Under the pieces are notes generated by a model. It worked only from the letters and a program-made list of their open reading frames with translations. It ran no database searches and was not told the origin of the DNA. Shown here one piece after another: positions 36,985 to 45,808 of a stretch of DNA of 64,000 bases. How positions within the stretch are numbered: position 1 is the first letter of the stretch; each line of letters begins with the position of its first letter. A program made the translations under genes and the position numbers. The stretch is from Candidatus Altimarinota bacterium (GTDB lineage: Bacteria > Cyanobacteriota > Cyanobacteriia > Cyanobacteriales > Microcystaceae), in the NCBI GenBank assembly GCA_012031035.1, contig JAAUUT010000009.1, forward strand, positions 1-64,000, given 5' to 3'.

Positions 36985-37075
36985 AACTCTCCTCTTTTTA
37001 AACTTGAGTAGGTTAATTTCGATCGTATAACTGTATAACGATTTATAACAAGTTATATTAAGTTAAAAAGCTTCA

Positions 37076-37477
37076 ATGACGATCGCCAAAGAAACTCAAT
37101 CGATCCAATACGACAGTTCTGCGCTCAAGCGTGCAGAACGGGCATTGCGTTGTTCTCCCTTTAAGTTAGGTTTATTAGTCGCCATGCAAAACCAAAGCGT
37201 TCCCTTAAACGCGATCGCATCTACAAATGGCGTACAGCAAGGCTACACGCAAAAAACGCTTACAGAAAGCCGAACCGAAAGCAATTTGATGTGGCTAATA
37301 GATGTCGGTTTATTGCGACGAGAAGTAGATGGGCAGGGAATTACAGATAGTTTTCGCCTTACCCCGCTAGGACGGCAGCTAGTCGAAAAGTGGAGCGAGC
37401 AAGGCAGTCTAGGAAAACCTTTGTGGTTAGACCGCCTCATCAATACCATTAATCGATGGTTTCACTTGCCTTTCTAG
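37076..37477 (+). CDS. Npun_F0494-like cyanobacterial protein
   Basis: A 133-residue protein with a winged-helix-like pattern (ALRCSPFKLGLLVAMQ, then TESNLMWLIDVGLLRREVDGQG, then SFRLTPLGRQLVEKW). It resembles the cyanobacterial family named after Npun_F0494; the naming is from memory. Function unknown. It lies just before cbiP (55-base gap) in the same direction and may share its promoter. Could be a small regulator. Confidence 0.65.
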   Translation: MTIAKETQSIQYDSSALKRAERALRCSPFKLGLLVAMQNQSVPLNAIASTNGVQQGYTQKTLTESRTESNLMWLIDVGLLRREVDGQGITDSFRLTPLGRQLVEKWSEQGSLGKPLWLDRLINTINRWFHLPF

Positions 37478-37532
37478 GCGCTGAATTCGACAATAGTATG
37501 ATTAAAAGATCGATTCGAGCGCGGATAAATGA

Positions 37533-39029
37533 ATGAAAGCAATTATGGTGGTTGGGACGACCTCCCACGCGGGTAAATCTTTTTTAACAACTGCCCTATG
37601 TCGCATACTCTCGCGACAAGGCTGGCACGTAACCCCCTTTAAAGGACAAAACATGGCACTCAATGCCTACGTTACGCCAACGGGGGGAGAAATCGGCTAT
37701 GCTCAAGCCGTACAAGCGTGGGCAGCGGGAACGAGTCCGAGGGTAGAAATGAACCCAATTTTGCTCAAACCACAAGGAAATATGACTTCCCAAGTGATTA
37801 TGATGGGTAAACCCGTGGGAAAAACCACGGCTTGCGATTATTATGAAAATTACTTCGATCGCGGTTGGGAGGCGATTACAGGCTCGCTAGCGAAGTTATC
37901 GGCGGAATTTGACTTGGTGGTGTGCGAAGGGGCAGGAAGCCCCGCAGAGATCAATCTCAAGCATCGCGATCTAACCAATATGCGAGTTGCCAAGCATTTA
38001 GACGCTAGCACGATCTTAGTCGTGGATATCGATCGCGGCGGCGCATTTGCGCACGTCGTCGGAACCCTAGAATTACTCGAACCCGACGAACGCGCTTTAA
38101 TAAAAGGGATTGTCATCAACAAGTTTCGCGGCATTAAAACGCTTCTCGATCCGGGGATTAGTTGGCTGGAAAATCGAACCGGAATTCCGGTCATTGGGGT
38201 AATTCCCTGGCGGGATACCATGTTTCCGGCAGAAGATTCCTTGACTTTATTTGATGAGAGAAACTCCCAAAAAGCAAATTCTGAATTAAGAATCGCGATC
38301 GTTCGCTTGCCTCGCATTTCTAATTTTACTGATTTCGATCCTTTGGATGCTGAATCGTCGGTTTCGCTAAAATACGTGGGACTACAAGACTCTTTGGGAC
38401 ATCCCGATGCGGTTATTATCCCTGGTTCTAAGACAACGATTGCCGATCTCATCGCCTTGCACGAAAGCGGTATGGCAGCAAAACTTCAAGATTATGCCGA
38501 AGCAGGCGGAATCGTTCTCGGTATCTGTGGCGGGTTTCAAATGCTCGGTCAAGTCGTTCTCGATCCCGATCGCATTGAAAGCGATGATGATGAATATCCA
38601 GGATTAAATCTTTTGCCCATCGCTACGATTATCTCTCGCGATAAAGTTGCTCGTCAACGACAGGTCGTATCTAATTATCCCCAATCGGGTTTGCCGATTA
38701 CCGGCTATGAAATTCATCAAGGAACGACCAAACTCGTCGAATCTGCTAAAAAACCCTCTGGCAAACTTAACTATTCTTTCTTGTTTAATGACTCGAATTT
38801 AGGACTAGTTAACGATTCTCAATCGGTTTGGGGCTGTTATTTGCACGGTTTGTTTGATAACGGGCCTTGGCGGCGTTCTTGGTTGAATTATCTCAGACAG
38901 CGACGCGGACTTTATTCTTTACCCACGGGTATTGCTAACTATCGCGAACAAAGAGAAATGGTTCTCGATGCGATCGCCGATTTAGTTAACGAACACTTAG
39001 ATTTAAATCCTTTATTACCGAATAAATAA
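37533..39029 (+). CDS. cbiP/cobQ: Cobyric acid synthase
   Basis: A glutamine-dependent, ATP-driven amidase that adds four amides to adenosyl-cobyrinic a,c-diamide in cobalamin synthesis. The 498-residue length is normal. The N-terminal ATPase domain starts VVGTTSHAGKSFLTTALCR with a P-loop-like element. The C-terminal class I glutaminase domain has the nucleophile cysteine in GICGGFQMLG (about residue 331). GYEIHQGTT follows, then a catalytic-site His in GCYLHGLFDN. With cobI at 5.4 kb, it implies the organism makes B12 (or pseudocobalamin). Adjacent gene order does not suggest an operon. Confidence 0.95.
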   Translation: MKAIMVVGTTSHAGKSFLTTALCRILSRQGWHVTPFKGQNMALNAYVTPTGGEIGYAQAVQAWAAGTSPRVEMNPILLKPQGNMTSQVIMMGKPVGKTTACDYYENYFDRGWEAITGSLAKLSAEFDLVVCEGAGSPAEINLKHRDLTNMRVAKHLDASTILVVDIDRGGAFAHVVGTLELLEPDERALIKGIVINKFRGIKTLLDPGISWLENRTGIPVIGVIPWRDTMFPAEDSLTLFDERNSQKANSELRIAIVRLPRISNFTDFDPLDAESSVSLKYVGLQDSLGHPDAVIIPGSKTTIADLIALHESGMAAKLQDYAEAGGIVLGICGGFQMLGQVVLDPDRIESDDDEYPGLNLLPIATIISRDKVARQRQVVSNYPQSGLPITGYEIHQGTTKLVESAKKPSGKLNYSFLFNDSNLGLVNDSQSVWGCYLHGLFDNGPWRRSWLNYLRQRRGLYSLPTGIANYREQREMVLDAIADLVNEHLDLNPLLPNK

Positions 39030-39086
39030 GCTAAGGTGAGTATATATAGCAATCCTAAATGAATTGGGCATTGCCTACCCCAAACT

Positions 39087-40691
39087 TTAAATTTCACCTG
39101 TTGCTAACATCTGAATTAAACGAGGCGTACCGGGATCGAATCCTGCCAAATCCCACGAAAGCGGATCTTTTGGATCTACTAAGGTAATTTGGTAAGGCGC
39201 TAGAGTCACGTAGACTGCCTTAACATTTGGGTTAACCTTCTGACGATATTGAGCTAACATCGGTGAGGGATGATTATATCCTGCCCAGCTTTCGCTATCC
39301 GTCCAGAAACAGATAACATCTGCTTTGAACTTATTCTTAATCGCCCACTGGTAAGCAACCGAGGCATCAGTCCCGCCAAAGTTCTGGTTACTTGCTTTAT
39401 GCAAAGCAGAACTGAAGGTGTCTTGTTGAGAAATTCCTAAATCGCGAAATTCGGTAGAAAATCCACGTATTACATAGTTACTCTCGGCTTTTGCCGTCAC
39501 TAGTGCCATAGCAGTCGCAATTTCACAGCAACTCAACCCAACAGAATCGACGACTCCGCAAGACATAGAACCAGAGATATCGACTGCGTGTAGAAACACT
39601 TTACCAGATGGTTCGGTAATATCGAACGATAATTCTACTGCCTTCTCTAAGATATCTACGATACGAGCCACAGGCTTCCAAGTTTTTTTGCTGCGTCCGT
39701 TACGTCCGCCAGAACGATAGGTTTTAAGTGCCTTGAGGACATCAATCGGGTGAATTCGTCCCTTACGCAGGCGTTCTGCACTGTTGAGAACGGCTTTAAC
39801 GCGATTGAGGTTAGTTGGTTCGTCAGCACGCAATACACCCAGTTCGGTTAGAGAACCCAAGTTGCGCAGCATTGCACCGATAGGCATCTCATTAAACAGC
39901 AACTGCCATGCCTGCTTGTTCATATTACCGACAGGGGCTGCCATTTCGTGGGTCAGATGTCCTTGCGCGATCGCCTCATGAGTTTCCTTTGGATTGCGTT
40001 TCAGCCACTCATACCACCAAATCTGTGCTAAGGCATCACAAGGAATCTCAGCCGGTAGTTCATCCCAACCTTGAGTAACCCAACGAAATAGTTCGTTATG
40101 GTCTTCGGTAGTTGGTTTGACGTGGAACAGTCGCAGGGCATCTCGATTTGTAAAACCTTGACGCTGCTGATATTTAAGCAATTGATACGCCAATCCCTTT
40201 ACGTCGGGACGAGACAGCCACTGTTTGCCAGCTTCGCGAACGATCTTGCCAAATCCTCTTAGGGCTTTAGTATAGTTAAGCCATTCGTAGAAATGGCTAC
40301 CAGTACGAACGACTTGGGGGAATGCTTCTTGGAATGCCTTTTTTGCTTCTGGCGTTTCTCCCATCGATAATAAAACTAAGGCAAAGATGGGCGCGCTGTT
40401 GTTAATTGCTCGTCCGTCGCTGGCGTAGAGAATTTCTAGCGCCACGCGGTTAGGATCTTCAGCAACGGCTTTTTTGACAACCAAGATAAAATCTTTGGTT
40501 AACTCGTGCTTTCCGGCATAATAAGTACTCTGAGCAGTTCCAATCAGCAAGCAGCGTCGCAGCATATTCCACGCGCCTGCATCAAACATGAAACCGCCCG
40601 AACGACCTTGAATCATTTCCGATTCTCTGCCTGGAATTGGTTGGGTCTGAGGCGTACCCTTCTTCTTATTCGTAAAGAATTTGTAATTCAT
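39087..40691 (-). CDS. rsr: TROVE-domain Ro60 homologue (Rsr)
   Basis: A 534-residue Ro60/Rsr protein. Residues about 10-360 form the TROVE module, a ring of HEAT-like repeats that binds misfolded RNA ends and Y RNA. The C-terminal vWFA-like domain has the MIDAS motif DISGSM (in HAVDISGSMSCG) and the later FGGTDAS and FWTDSESW. The start chosen is MNYKFFTNKK at 40691 because GGAGGAAAG lies directly upstream; an ATG eight codons earlier (40715) has no site. In Deinococcus, Ro60 with Y RNA guides PNPase to structured RNA. Here two tRNA-like RNAs, likely Y RNAs, are encoded just upstream on the same strand. Confidence 0.92.
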   Translation of the reverse strand: MNYKFFTNKKKGTPQTQPIPGRESEMIQGRSGGFMFDAGAWNMLRRCLLIGTAQSTYYAGKHELTKDFILVVKKAVAEDPNRVALEILYASDGRAINNSAPIFALVLLSMGETPEAKKAFQEAFPQVVRTGSHFYEWLNYTKALRGFGKIVREAGKQWLSRPDVKGLAYQLLKYQQRQGFTNRDALRLFHVKPTTEDHNELFRWVTQGWDELPAEIPCDALAQIWWYEWLKRNPKETHEAIAQGHLTHEMAAPVGNMNKQAWQLLFNEMPIGAMLRNLGSLTELGVLRADEPTNLNRVKAVLNSAERLRKGRIHPIDVLKALKTYRSGGRNGRSKKTWKPVARIVDILEKAVELSFDITEPSGKVFLHAVDISGSMSCGVVDSVGLSCCEIATAMALVTAKAESNYVIRGFSTEFRDLGISQQDTFSSALHKASNQNFGGTDASVAYQWAIKNKFKADVICFWTDSESWAGYNHPSPMLAQYRQKVNPNVKAVYVTLAPYQITLVDPKDPLSWDLAGFDPGTPRLIQMLATGEI

Positions 40692-40724
40692 CTTTCCTCC
40701 GTCCCTTTCGGGCAAAACAGACAG

Positions 40725-40849
40725 GGGGCAGGACAGGAATCGAACCTGTAATAACCGATAACCCTCGCTCTACGTCCTTTGCAGGCAAGAAGCGAACAAG
40801 GATTTTTTCTCCTAAGATTGGTACGCAACCAACCCAGGAATCCTGCCCC
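40725..40849 (-). ncRNA. tRNA-like RNA upstream of rsr, candidate Y RNA (copy 1)
   Basis: Reading the minus strand, GGGGCAGG and CCUGCCCC form an eight-pair acceptor-like stem that closes the gene. A perfect T-arm ACAGG-UUCGAUU-CCUGU sits before the 3' strand. The D-arm position is taken by a longer two-part hairpin (UUCCU...AGGAG outer, UUGGU...ACCAA inner). The anticodon position is occupied by a 49-base core (40755-40803) shared with the next RNA, with hairpin CUU-GCCUGCA-AAG and lower stem AUCCUU/GAGGGU. No CCA follows. About 120 nt. There is no anticodon arm, so it cannot be a translating tRNA. It ends 34 bases before the rsr start codon. Bacterial Y RNAs with tRNA-like domains lie beside Ro60 genes. 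Confidence 0.72.
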
Positions 40850-40860
40850 ATAAAGTAATT

Positions 40861-40989
40861 TGGGTGGCGGAGCGGGACTCGAACCCGCGACCCTCCGGTT
40901 AGAAGCCGATAACCCTCAATTCTTCGGCCTTTGCAGGCAAGGGGCGAACAAGGATGTTTTAGATGCTCTATCCACTGAGCTACCCGCCA
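40861..40989 (-). ncRNA. tRNA-Arg(UCU)-like RNA with an inserted core, candidate Y RNA (copy 2)
   Basis: A full tRNA shape on the minus strand: acceptor UGGCGGG/UCCGCCA, D-arm GCUC-AGUGGAUA-GAGC, an anticodon arm with loop CUUCUAA (anticodon UCU, Arg), a five-base variable loop, T-arm GCGGG-UUCGAGU-CCCGC, a discriminator C and an encoded CCA. Between the D-arm and the anticodon arm is an insertion of about 53 bases, most of it (40906-40955) shared with the core of the copy-1 RNA. The insertion folds as AUCCUU/GAGGGU, UUCG/CGAA and CCUU-GCCUGCA-AAGG. That is not a group I intron nor an anticodon-loop intron. It is either a Y RNA that mimics tRNA-Arg, or a tRNA-Arg gene that acquired the module. 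It precedes copy 1 by 11 bases and shares a promoter. Confidence 0.72.
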
Positions 40990-41005
40990 CATAATTTGTA
41001 TTACA

Positions 41006-41035
41006 TTTATACTACAAAAAGAAGGTAGGTGTCAA
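41006..41035 (-). promoter_or_regulatory. Sigma-70-type promoter of the tRNA-like RNA/rsr region
   Basis: On the minus strand TTGACA (41030-41035) and TATAAA (41006-41011) are 18 bases apart, close to the consensus. Transcription would start a few bases before the acceptor stem of the tRNA-like RNA at 40989. It may drive both RNAs and rsr together. Confidence 0.7.
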
Positions 41036-41128
41036 TAGGTATTATAAAAACAAGTACAGGAAAGCAATTGTCGGTACTACAAGAATGCGATCGCGCTTCA
41101 ATTCTCGAAAGGAGAATTTACCATCTCG

Positions 41129-41968
41129 TTATGCTGCCTCTACTTGTAACCGAACAATACGACCAGAGTTTTTGAAAATTGGAACCAAAATGAAGGTAAT
41201 ATATCGTGCCCATAAGGGAAGGCGATTGCGGTGCGCGGCAAATTCAGTCAAGTAGTATACTTCCTCTTTAAGCGCGATGCCAGATGCCCACGCTTCCAAT
41301 TCTCTTGAATCATCAATACCCCATTTGAACTCAGCACTAGTTTTCGATACCGTATCATGCCGCTTCGTACTTCTAGCAGACTTGCGACCCAACACATCAA
41401 GCACGACTTCTACTGGGGCTAATCGAGAATGAACCTGTCGCACGATTTCGCGGTTGTCTGCTTCGCTCAAATAAGGTGTAACCCCCTCCAAAATCACCAT
41501 AATTGGCTGCTCTGGCAAACGCTGAATCCGGTCTATCCAGGTAAAATCCAAAATTGACTGAGCAATAAATTGATAGCGATCGTTCTCTTCAAACAACTGA
41601 TGACGTAGTTCAATGACTTCTGGAAAATCAACTTCATACCAGCAAATCTTGTTGTTATCTACTCTCGTAAATCGAGTACACAAACCTGCTCCTAAGTTAA
41701 CAATAGTCGTATTAGGATAAGCATTGATGAAATTTCTAACAATGCGATCGTATTCTTTCGCACGAATAGCACAGCCAAGTTGACTTGCCCACCCTTGCGA
41801 ATATTTAGCAAAATCGTAATCTACTCTTGTAGCAATTTCAATTGCTTTTGGATCGCTAAGAATCGGTGATGGACGCTGTGTTTCTGTGGAACGAGCATAC
41901 AGCGTAATCATTAAGGTTTCTGGCACTCCCGTAAGTTTAGCCGTAGAAATTGGCATTTGTGCAGTCAT
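41129..41968 (-). CDS. LCMT-family methyltransferase (COG3315-like)
   Basis: A 279-residue SAM-dependent O-methyltransferase of the leucine carboxyl methyltransferase-like family. Signatures are VNLGAGLCTRF (SAM motif I), WYEVDFPEVIELR, and VILEGVTPYLSE. Bacterial members act on small molecules, including polyketide-type products; the substrate here is unknown. I start at MTAQMPIS (41968); an ATG 15 bases earlier is also possible. Lies upstream of the rsr locus but is separately transcribed. Confidence 0.85.
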   Translation of the reverse strand: MTAQMPISTAKLTGVPETLMITLYARSTETQRPSPILSDPKAIEIATRVDYDFAKYSQGWASQLGCAIRAKEYDRIVRNFINAYPNTTIVNLGAGLCTRFTRVDNNKICWYEVDFPEVIELRHQLFEENDRYQFIAQSILDFTWIDRIQRLPEQPIMVILEGVTPYLSEADNREIVRQVHSRLAPVEVVLDVLGRKSARSTKRHDTVSKTSAEFKWGIDDSRELEAWASGIALKEEVYYLTEFAAHRNRLPLWARYITFILVPIFKNSGRIVRLQVEAA

Positions 41969-42255
41969 AAAAATCAAAAGCAAGTTCGTGGAGCTTGAGT
42001 TTTTTTAAATAGGAATTATTCTCAAAAACTTGTCTCCATGCTATCTAAAAATTTCTGCCTTGCCAAGATTGTTCTAAATTTCTGCGCTACTCACAGTTAC
42101 ACCTTACCAACCAATCTCAAAAAAGCATAACAACCCCAAAGTAAAGCGACCGACGAGAGATTATCGGTTGAGTTCGAGGTTATCTGCGGCGGGCGATTGG
42201 GGAAGTTAGATGCTAGATCTGTTTGAGAATATCAGGGAAATCAATTTATACAAGA

Positions 42256-42789
42256 TTAACGAATGCGTAATTCAACTACTTTATCTTTGATAGTTACATC
42301 ATGGTCGCCAAAGAAGTTTTGTCCTAGCAGTCCGATAGGAAGATGGGGCGAAACTACGACATCGACATTTTTGAGAACTAAACCGCCAGCTTGAACTGAG
42401 TTAGCACGTCCTATCCCTGCTTGTACGATTCCTCCTGCTGTTGCTAAGGAGACTTGTTTGTTTGCATTCATGCCGATTGCTTGCGCCATGCTAGGATTAA
42501 TAGTCGTCGCACTTGCTCCTGTATCGAGAAGCATCTCAAAACGTTGTCTGCCATTGAATGTTACATCAATGACTGGGATGCCGCCATCTCGACGCTTAAT
42601 TGGAATGCGGTATGTCCCTGAAGGCGAGATACTGGGTTGAGATAGATTATCTCCGCAAACATTACTAAGGTCGAGTACCTGACCGCTAGCACTGCGCATA
42701 AAACAGCCTGGTTGTTCTTGGGTTTGGGCGGTCTGGGGAGCTAGAACTATTCCCGCGACTACAATAACAGCACTCAGAATCGTCTTCAT
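42256..42789 (-). CDS. Retropepsin-like aspartic protease, exported
   Basis: A 177-residue protein with a signal peptide (TILSAVIVVAGIVLAPQTAQTQ, residues about 3-24). The catalytic motif of clan AA is LLDTGASATTI (about 86-96), followed by GLLGQNFFGDHDVTI, a typical retropepsin-like C-terminal turn. It resembles the bacterial TIGR02281-type family. As a single half-molecule it would act as a dimer, outside the cytoplasm. Substrate unknown. Confidence 0.85.
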   Translation of the reverse strand: MKTILSAVIVVAGIVLAPQTAQTQEQPGCFMRSASGQVLDLSNVCGDNLSQPSISPSGTYRIPIKRRDGGIPVIDVTFNGRQRFEMLLDTGASATTINPSMAQAIGMNANKQVSLATAGGIVQAGIGRANSVQAGGLVLKNVDVVVSPHLPIGLLGQNFFGDHDVTIKDKVVELRIR

Positions 42790-42884
42790 CGAAATAGGGA
42801 TTGATTAATAATAAGCTTTAGAGTTATGATTATAGATTGCCCAAAAAGCCTGTCAAACTAACATTATCTCCCCTAGCTTTTGTT

Positions 42885-43241
<357 letters not shown>

Positions 43242-43411
43242 TTATTTCTCTATTTTTTATTGCTCATCTTATCATTTTACTCCAGTAAAATTAAAAGCTT
43301 ATAACTGGGAAAATTTTCCAATTGAAATCAAAATCAATCGATAGTTAGGTAGCAAAGGATGCAATTCTAAGTAAAAATTATAGTAAGTTTCAAGCAGAAA
43401 AAAAGATTAAA

Positions 43412-43567
43412 TTAAGTTTCGGTTTGCGATCGCCTGCGGCGGCAGCGTTCCGAGCAATACTTAACCTCATCCCAACAAGTTGCCCATTTTTTTCGCCAAG
43501 TAAAAGGAAGTCCGCAGACAGGACAAATCTTAGTCGGAAGCTCCGATTTTGTTCGCTGACGTGCCAT
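43412..43567 (-). CDS. DUF2256 zinc-ribbon-like small protein
   Basis: A 51-residue protein, below common ORF cut-offs. It reads [20 protein letters not shown], with Cys pairs CPVC and C...C later (KYCSERC), a two-cysteine-pair zinc site, and the [12 protein letters not shown] tail that marks DUF2256. It ends RRRRSQTET over a HIP1 site. The family is common in cyanobacteria and of unknown function, possibly nucleic-acid or photolyase-associated. Start ATG at 43567. Previously easy to overlook. Confidence 0.8.
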   Translation of the reverse strand: MARQRTKSELPTKICPVCGLPFTWRKKWATCWDEVKYCSERCRRRRSQTET

Positions 43568-43690
43568 ACTTGAAATATCTACAGATAAATCTACTATAGC
43601 AAGCTAAAATGGGTTGTCAATTGCTTACCACTCTTCTTTTTAAAAGTAGAAAATATGAATATTAATTATTTCAAATAATCGAGAAATCCA

Positions 43691-43918
43691 ATGCCTATTT
43701 CTAAAACAGAAGCTAAACAAATATTAGAACGTTTGATTTTTGATGACGAACGTCCTTCAGACTGGGTACAAGATGTGTGGGGATTGAGTCCTATGTTGGG
43801 AGATAGTGCGGCAAAACTTTTGGAAGTTTTTGAAGCGTTGATTGAATGTTCTTCGCAAGAAAAATTAGAAAATTTAGTGCAAACTTACACTCAAGATTAT
43901 CTAGAAGAAAGCAATTAG
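43691..43918 (+). CDS. Small acidic helical protein of unknown function
   Basis: A 75-residue, acidic, apparently all-helical protein (MPISKTEAKQILERLIF, then DVWGLSPMLGDSAAKLLE and QTYTQDYLEESN). I recognise no family, but composition and codon use look real and the gene sits in a compact small-gene region. It is followed by a GC-rich repeat-like stretch and converges with the gene at 43996. Function unknown. Confidence 0.6.
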   Translation: MPISKTEAKQILERLIFDDERPSDWVQDVWGLSPMLGDSAAKLLEVFEALIECSSQEKLENLVQTYTQDYLEESN

Positions 43919-43995
43919 CGATCGGCAAGAGCCGCTACCCGGAGGGTAATCGTCTTAAATGATAACGGCAAAGTCGATCGCTAGTAATTCATAGT

Positions 43996-44289
43996 CTATT
44001 TGCCGCCGTAGAAAAAAGCAATCTCTTTGTCTTTGAGAGGTGCAAACCCAGCATCGACAAGCTTGCGATTTAACTCGTCTTGCGCAATGTGCTTAGCGCC
44101 AATTCTAACAATTCGCGATCGCATTGTATTGCTAACGCCACTGCGCTGTCTGTTAGCTTCTAGGGACATAACACTATTGTAAAGTTCTAGCTTTTCTGAA
44201 GGAATCGGCGTACCGTCAAAATCGATTCCTTTGGCGATCGCGATATCAATAGCATCAGCGCCTGTGGTAGATTGAGTTTCAGCAGACAT
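43996..44289 (-). CDS. Conserved-looking 97-residue protein
   Basis: A soluble protein of 97 residues with two basic helical regions (LEANRQRSGVSNTMRSRIVRIG and QDELNRKLVDAGFAP) and a C-terminus KEIAFFYGGK. The style is like small cyanobacterial photosynthesis-associated proteins, but I could not assign it. Its divergent neighbour is the BlaI-type regulator (158-base gap). Function unknown. Confidence 0.6.
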   Translation of the reverse strand: MSAETQSTTGADAIDIAIAKGIDFDGTPIPSEKLELYNSVMSLEANRQRSGVSNTMRSRIVRIGAKHIAQDELNRKLVDAGFAPLKDKEIAFFYGGK

Positions 44290-44447
44290 AATAATGTTTT
44301 TAAAGGGACGAAGCTATTTTACCAAAAACGCTGACTTCCCAAAATGAGATTATTTTAATGATGTATTAACAAAACTAACTAAAATATCTGCGGTACAATT
44401 AGCTATCTCTACTAGGTTCATCTTACTTTTGAAAGTCTATTATTGAT

Positions 44448-44870
44448 ATGTCTCCGTTACCCGATTATCGACCTAAACAATTATCTTTAGGCCCTCTAGA
44501 AACCGAAATTTTAAACATTATTTGGGAACTCAAGTCTGTTACGGTTAAAGACGTACACAAACAAATTTTATCCGATCCCGATCGCGAATTAGCCTATACT
44601 TCCGTAACTACCGTTCTCAATCGATTGACGAATAAAGGATGGCTAACAACTTATAAAAAAGGTCGCGTTTTTTATTGGGAACCATTAGTTTCTAAAGAAG
44701 AAGCAACAGCGATTAAATCTTACGAACAATTACATCAATTTTTAGCAATTAGCAATCCTGATGTCGTAGCTTCTTTTGCCGATCGCTTGGATACAACGAG
44801 TCTGAAAAAATTAGAAGCGATCGCATCTCGTATTGAAGAAATTCGTCGCCAAAGAGGAGATCGAAAGTAA
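44448..44870 (+). CDS. BlaI/MecI/CopY-family transcriptional regulator
   Basis: A 140-residue winged-helix repressor. The N-terminal domain with GPLETEILNIIWELKSVTVKDVHKQI and TSVTTVLNRLTNKGWL is the BlaI fold, followed by a dimerisation helix. In the classical system an M56 protease (BlaR1) cleaves it on signal. Here the gene for an M56-like protease overlaps the stop codon by one base (TAATG), so the two are co-transcribed. No target beta-lactamase gene is nearby. The cyanobacterial BlaI-M56 pair may sense other stresses. Confidence 0.9.
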   Translation: MSPLPDYRPKQLSLGPLETEILNIIWELKSVTVKDVHKQILSDPDRELAYTSVTTVLNRLTNKGWLTTYKKGRVFYWEPLVSKEEATAIKSYEQLHQFLAISNPDVVASFADRLDTTSLKKLEAIASRIEEIRRQRGDRK

Positions 44871-45725
44871 TGCACGCTGTAATGATTTTCTTCGCTTTAA
44901 TTCTAGCACTAAGTCTTAGAATGATTCCCATCAAAACGATAGGAACTTGGCAAACTCGTTGGCAAAAAACGTTATTTCTTTTCCTCTTTCCTCCGCTATT
45001 ACTCTTGATGACAGCGATCGCGGTTTCGTGCATGGGATATAAAGGCGTAATGTTAGGCTGGCAAGTTGGTTTATTTAGCTATATTTTAGCTATGGGGTTT
45101 CTGTTTTTTGCTAGCTTTTTATTGATACAGCTATTTTATCGAGCCTGCGATCGCAACAAAAATTCATAGTTATAGACAGCAAATTGTAGAAGGGAAAATT
45201 GCTAGAATTTTAGAAATTAATTTTCCTTATAGCGCCCAAATTGGCTTTTGGAAATCAGAACTAATTCTTACGCAAGGAATTTTAAATATACTAGATCGAG
45301 AGCATTTAAAAGCTGTTTTAGCACACGAACAAGCACACTATGATAATCGAGATACTTTCTGGTTTTTCTGGTTCGGTTGGGTACGTTCTTTTACAGCTTG
45401 GTTGCCTAAAACAGAATCTTTGTGGCAAGAACTTTTATTATTAAGAGAATTAAGAGCAGATCGCCAAGCCATTCAACAAGTCGATTCGTTATTATTAGCA
45501 GAATCTTTACTGTTAGTGACTCAACAAGTCAGTCAAATTCCTTTTGTTAATTCATCTCAAAGCTTTTGTGCGGCTCTTCATGAAACCATTCATCACAACC
45601 GTTTAGAAGAGAGAATAGAATTAATTTTAAGCGAGGATAATAGTTCTGTTGAATGTATTGGGTGGAGTTGGAGTTGGATAATTCTTCTATTTCTTCCTTT
45701 AATTACCGTACCATTACATTACTAA
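44870..45725 (+). pseudogene. M56-family (BlaR1-like) membrane metallopeptidase, frame interrupted once
   Basis: The partner of the BlaI-like regulator. The first frame (44870-45169) holds three hydrophobic segments and stops after RNKNS. The rest, in another frame, has the zinc site HEQAH in VLAHEQAHYDNRDTF, a second RELRADRQAI helix with the third zinc ligand Glu, and a C-terminal hydrophobic segment. Removing one A from the A5 run at 45158-45162 joins the parts, giving about 284 residues. It lacks a penicillin-binding sensor domain, so it is a short M56. Could be real decay or a sequencing error. Confidence 0.8.
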
Positions 45726-45808
45726 TGTTAGTGAAAAGTTCTACAATCCTTTAGTCTTTTCACCTGTTGGTAAAATTATCTTATCCTCAAATCACTCCTG
45801 TTTTTTTA

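Noticed and set aside
40861-40989. Group I or anticodon-loop intron in a tRNA gene
   Set aside because: The insert is only 53 bases, lies at the D-arm/anticodon-arm border, and its core also occurs in a second RNA without an anticodon arm.
43918-43985. A further copy of the 36-bp HIP1-bounded repeat
   Set aside because: It shares CGGCAAAG and CGATCGC pieces but has a different internal arrangement, so I could not support the assignment.
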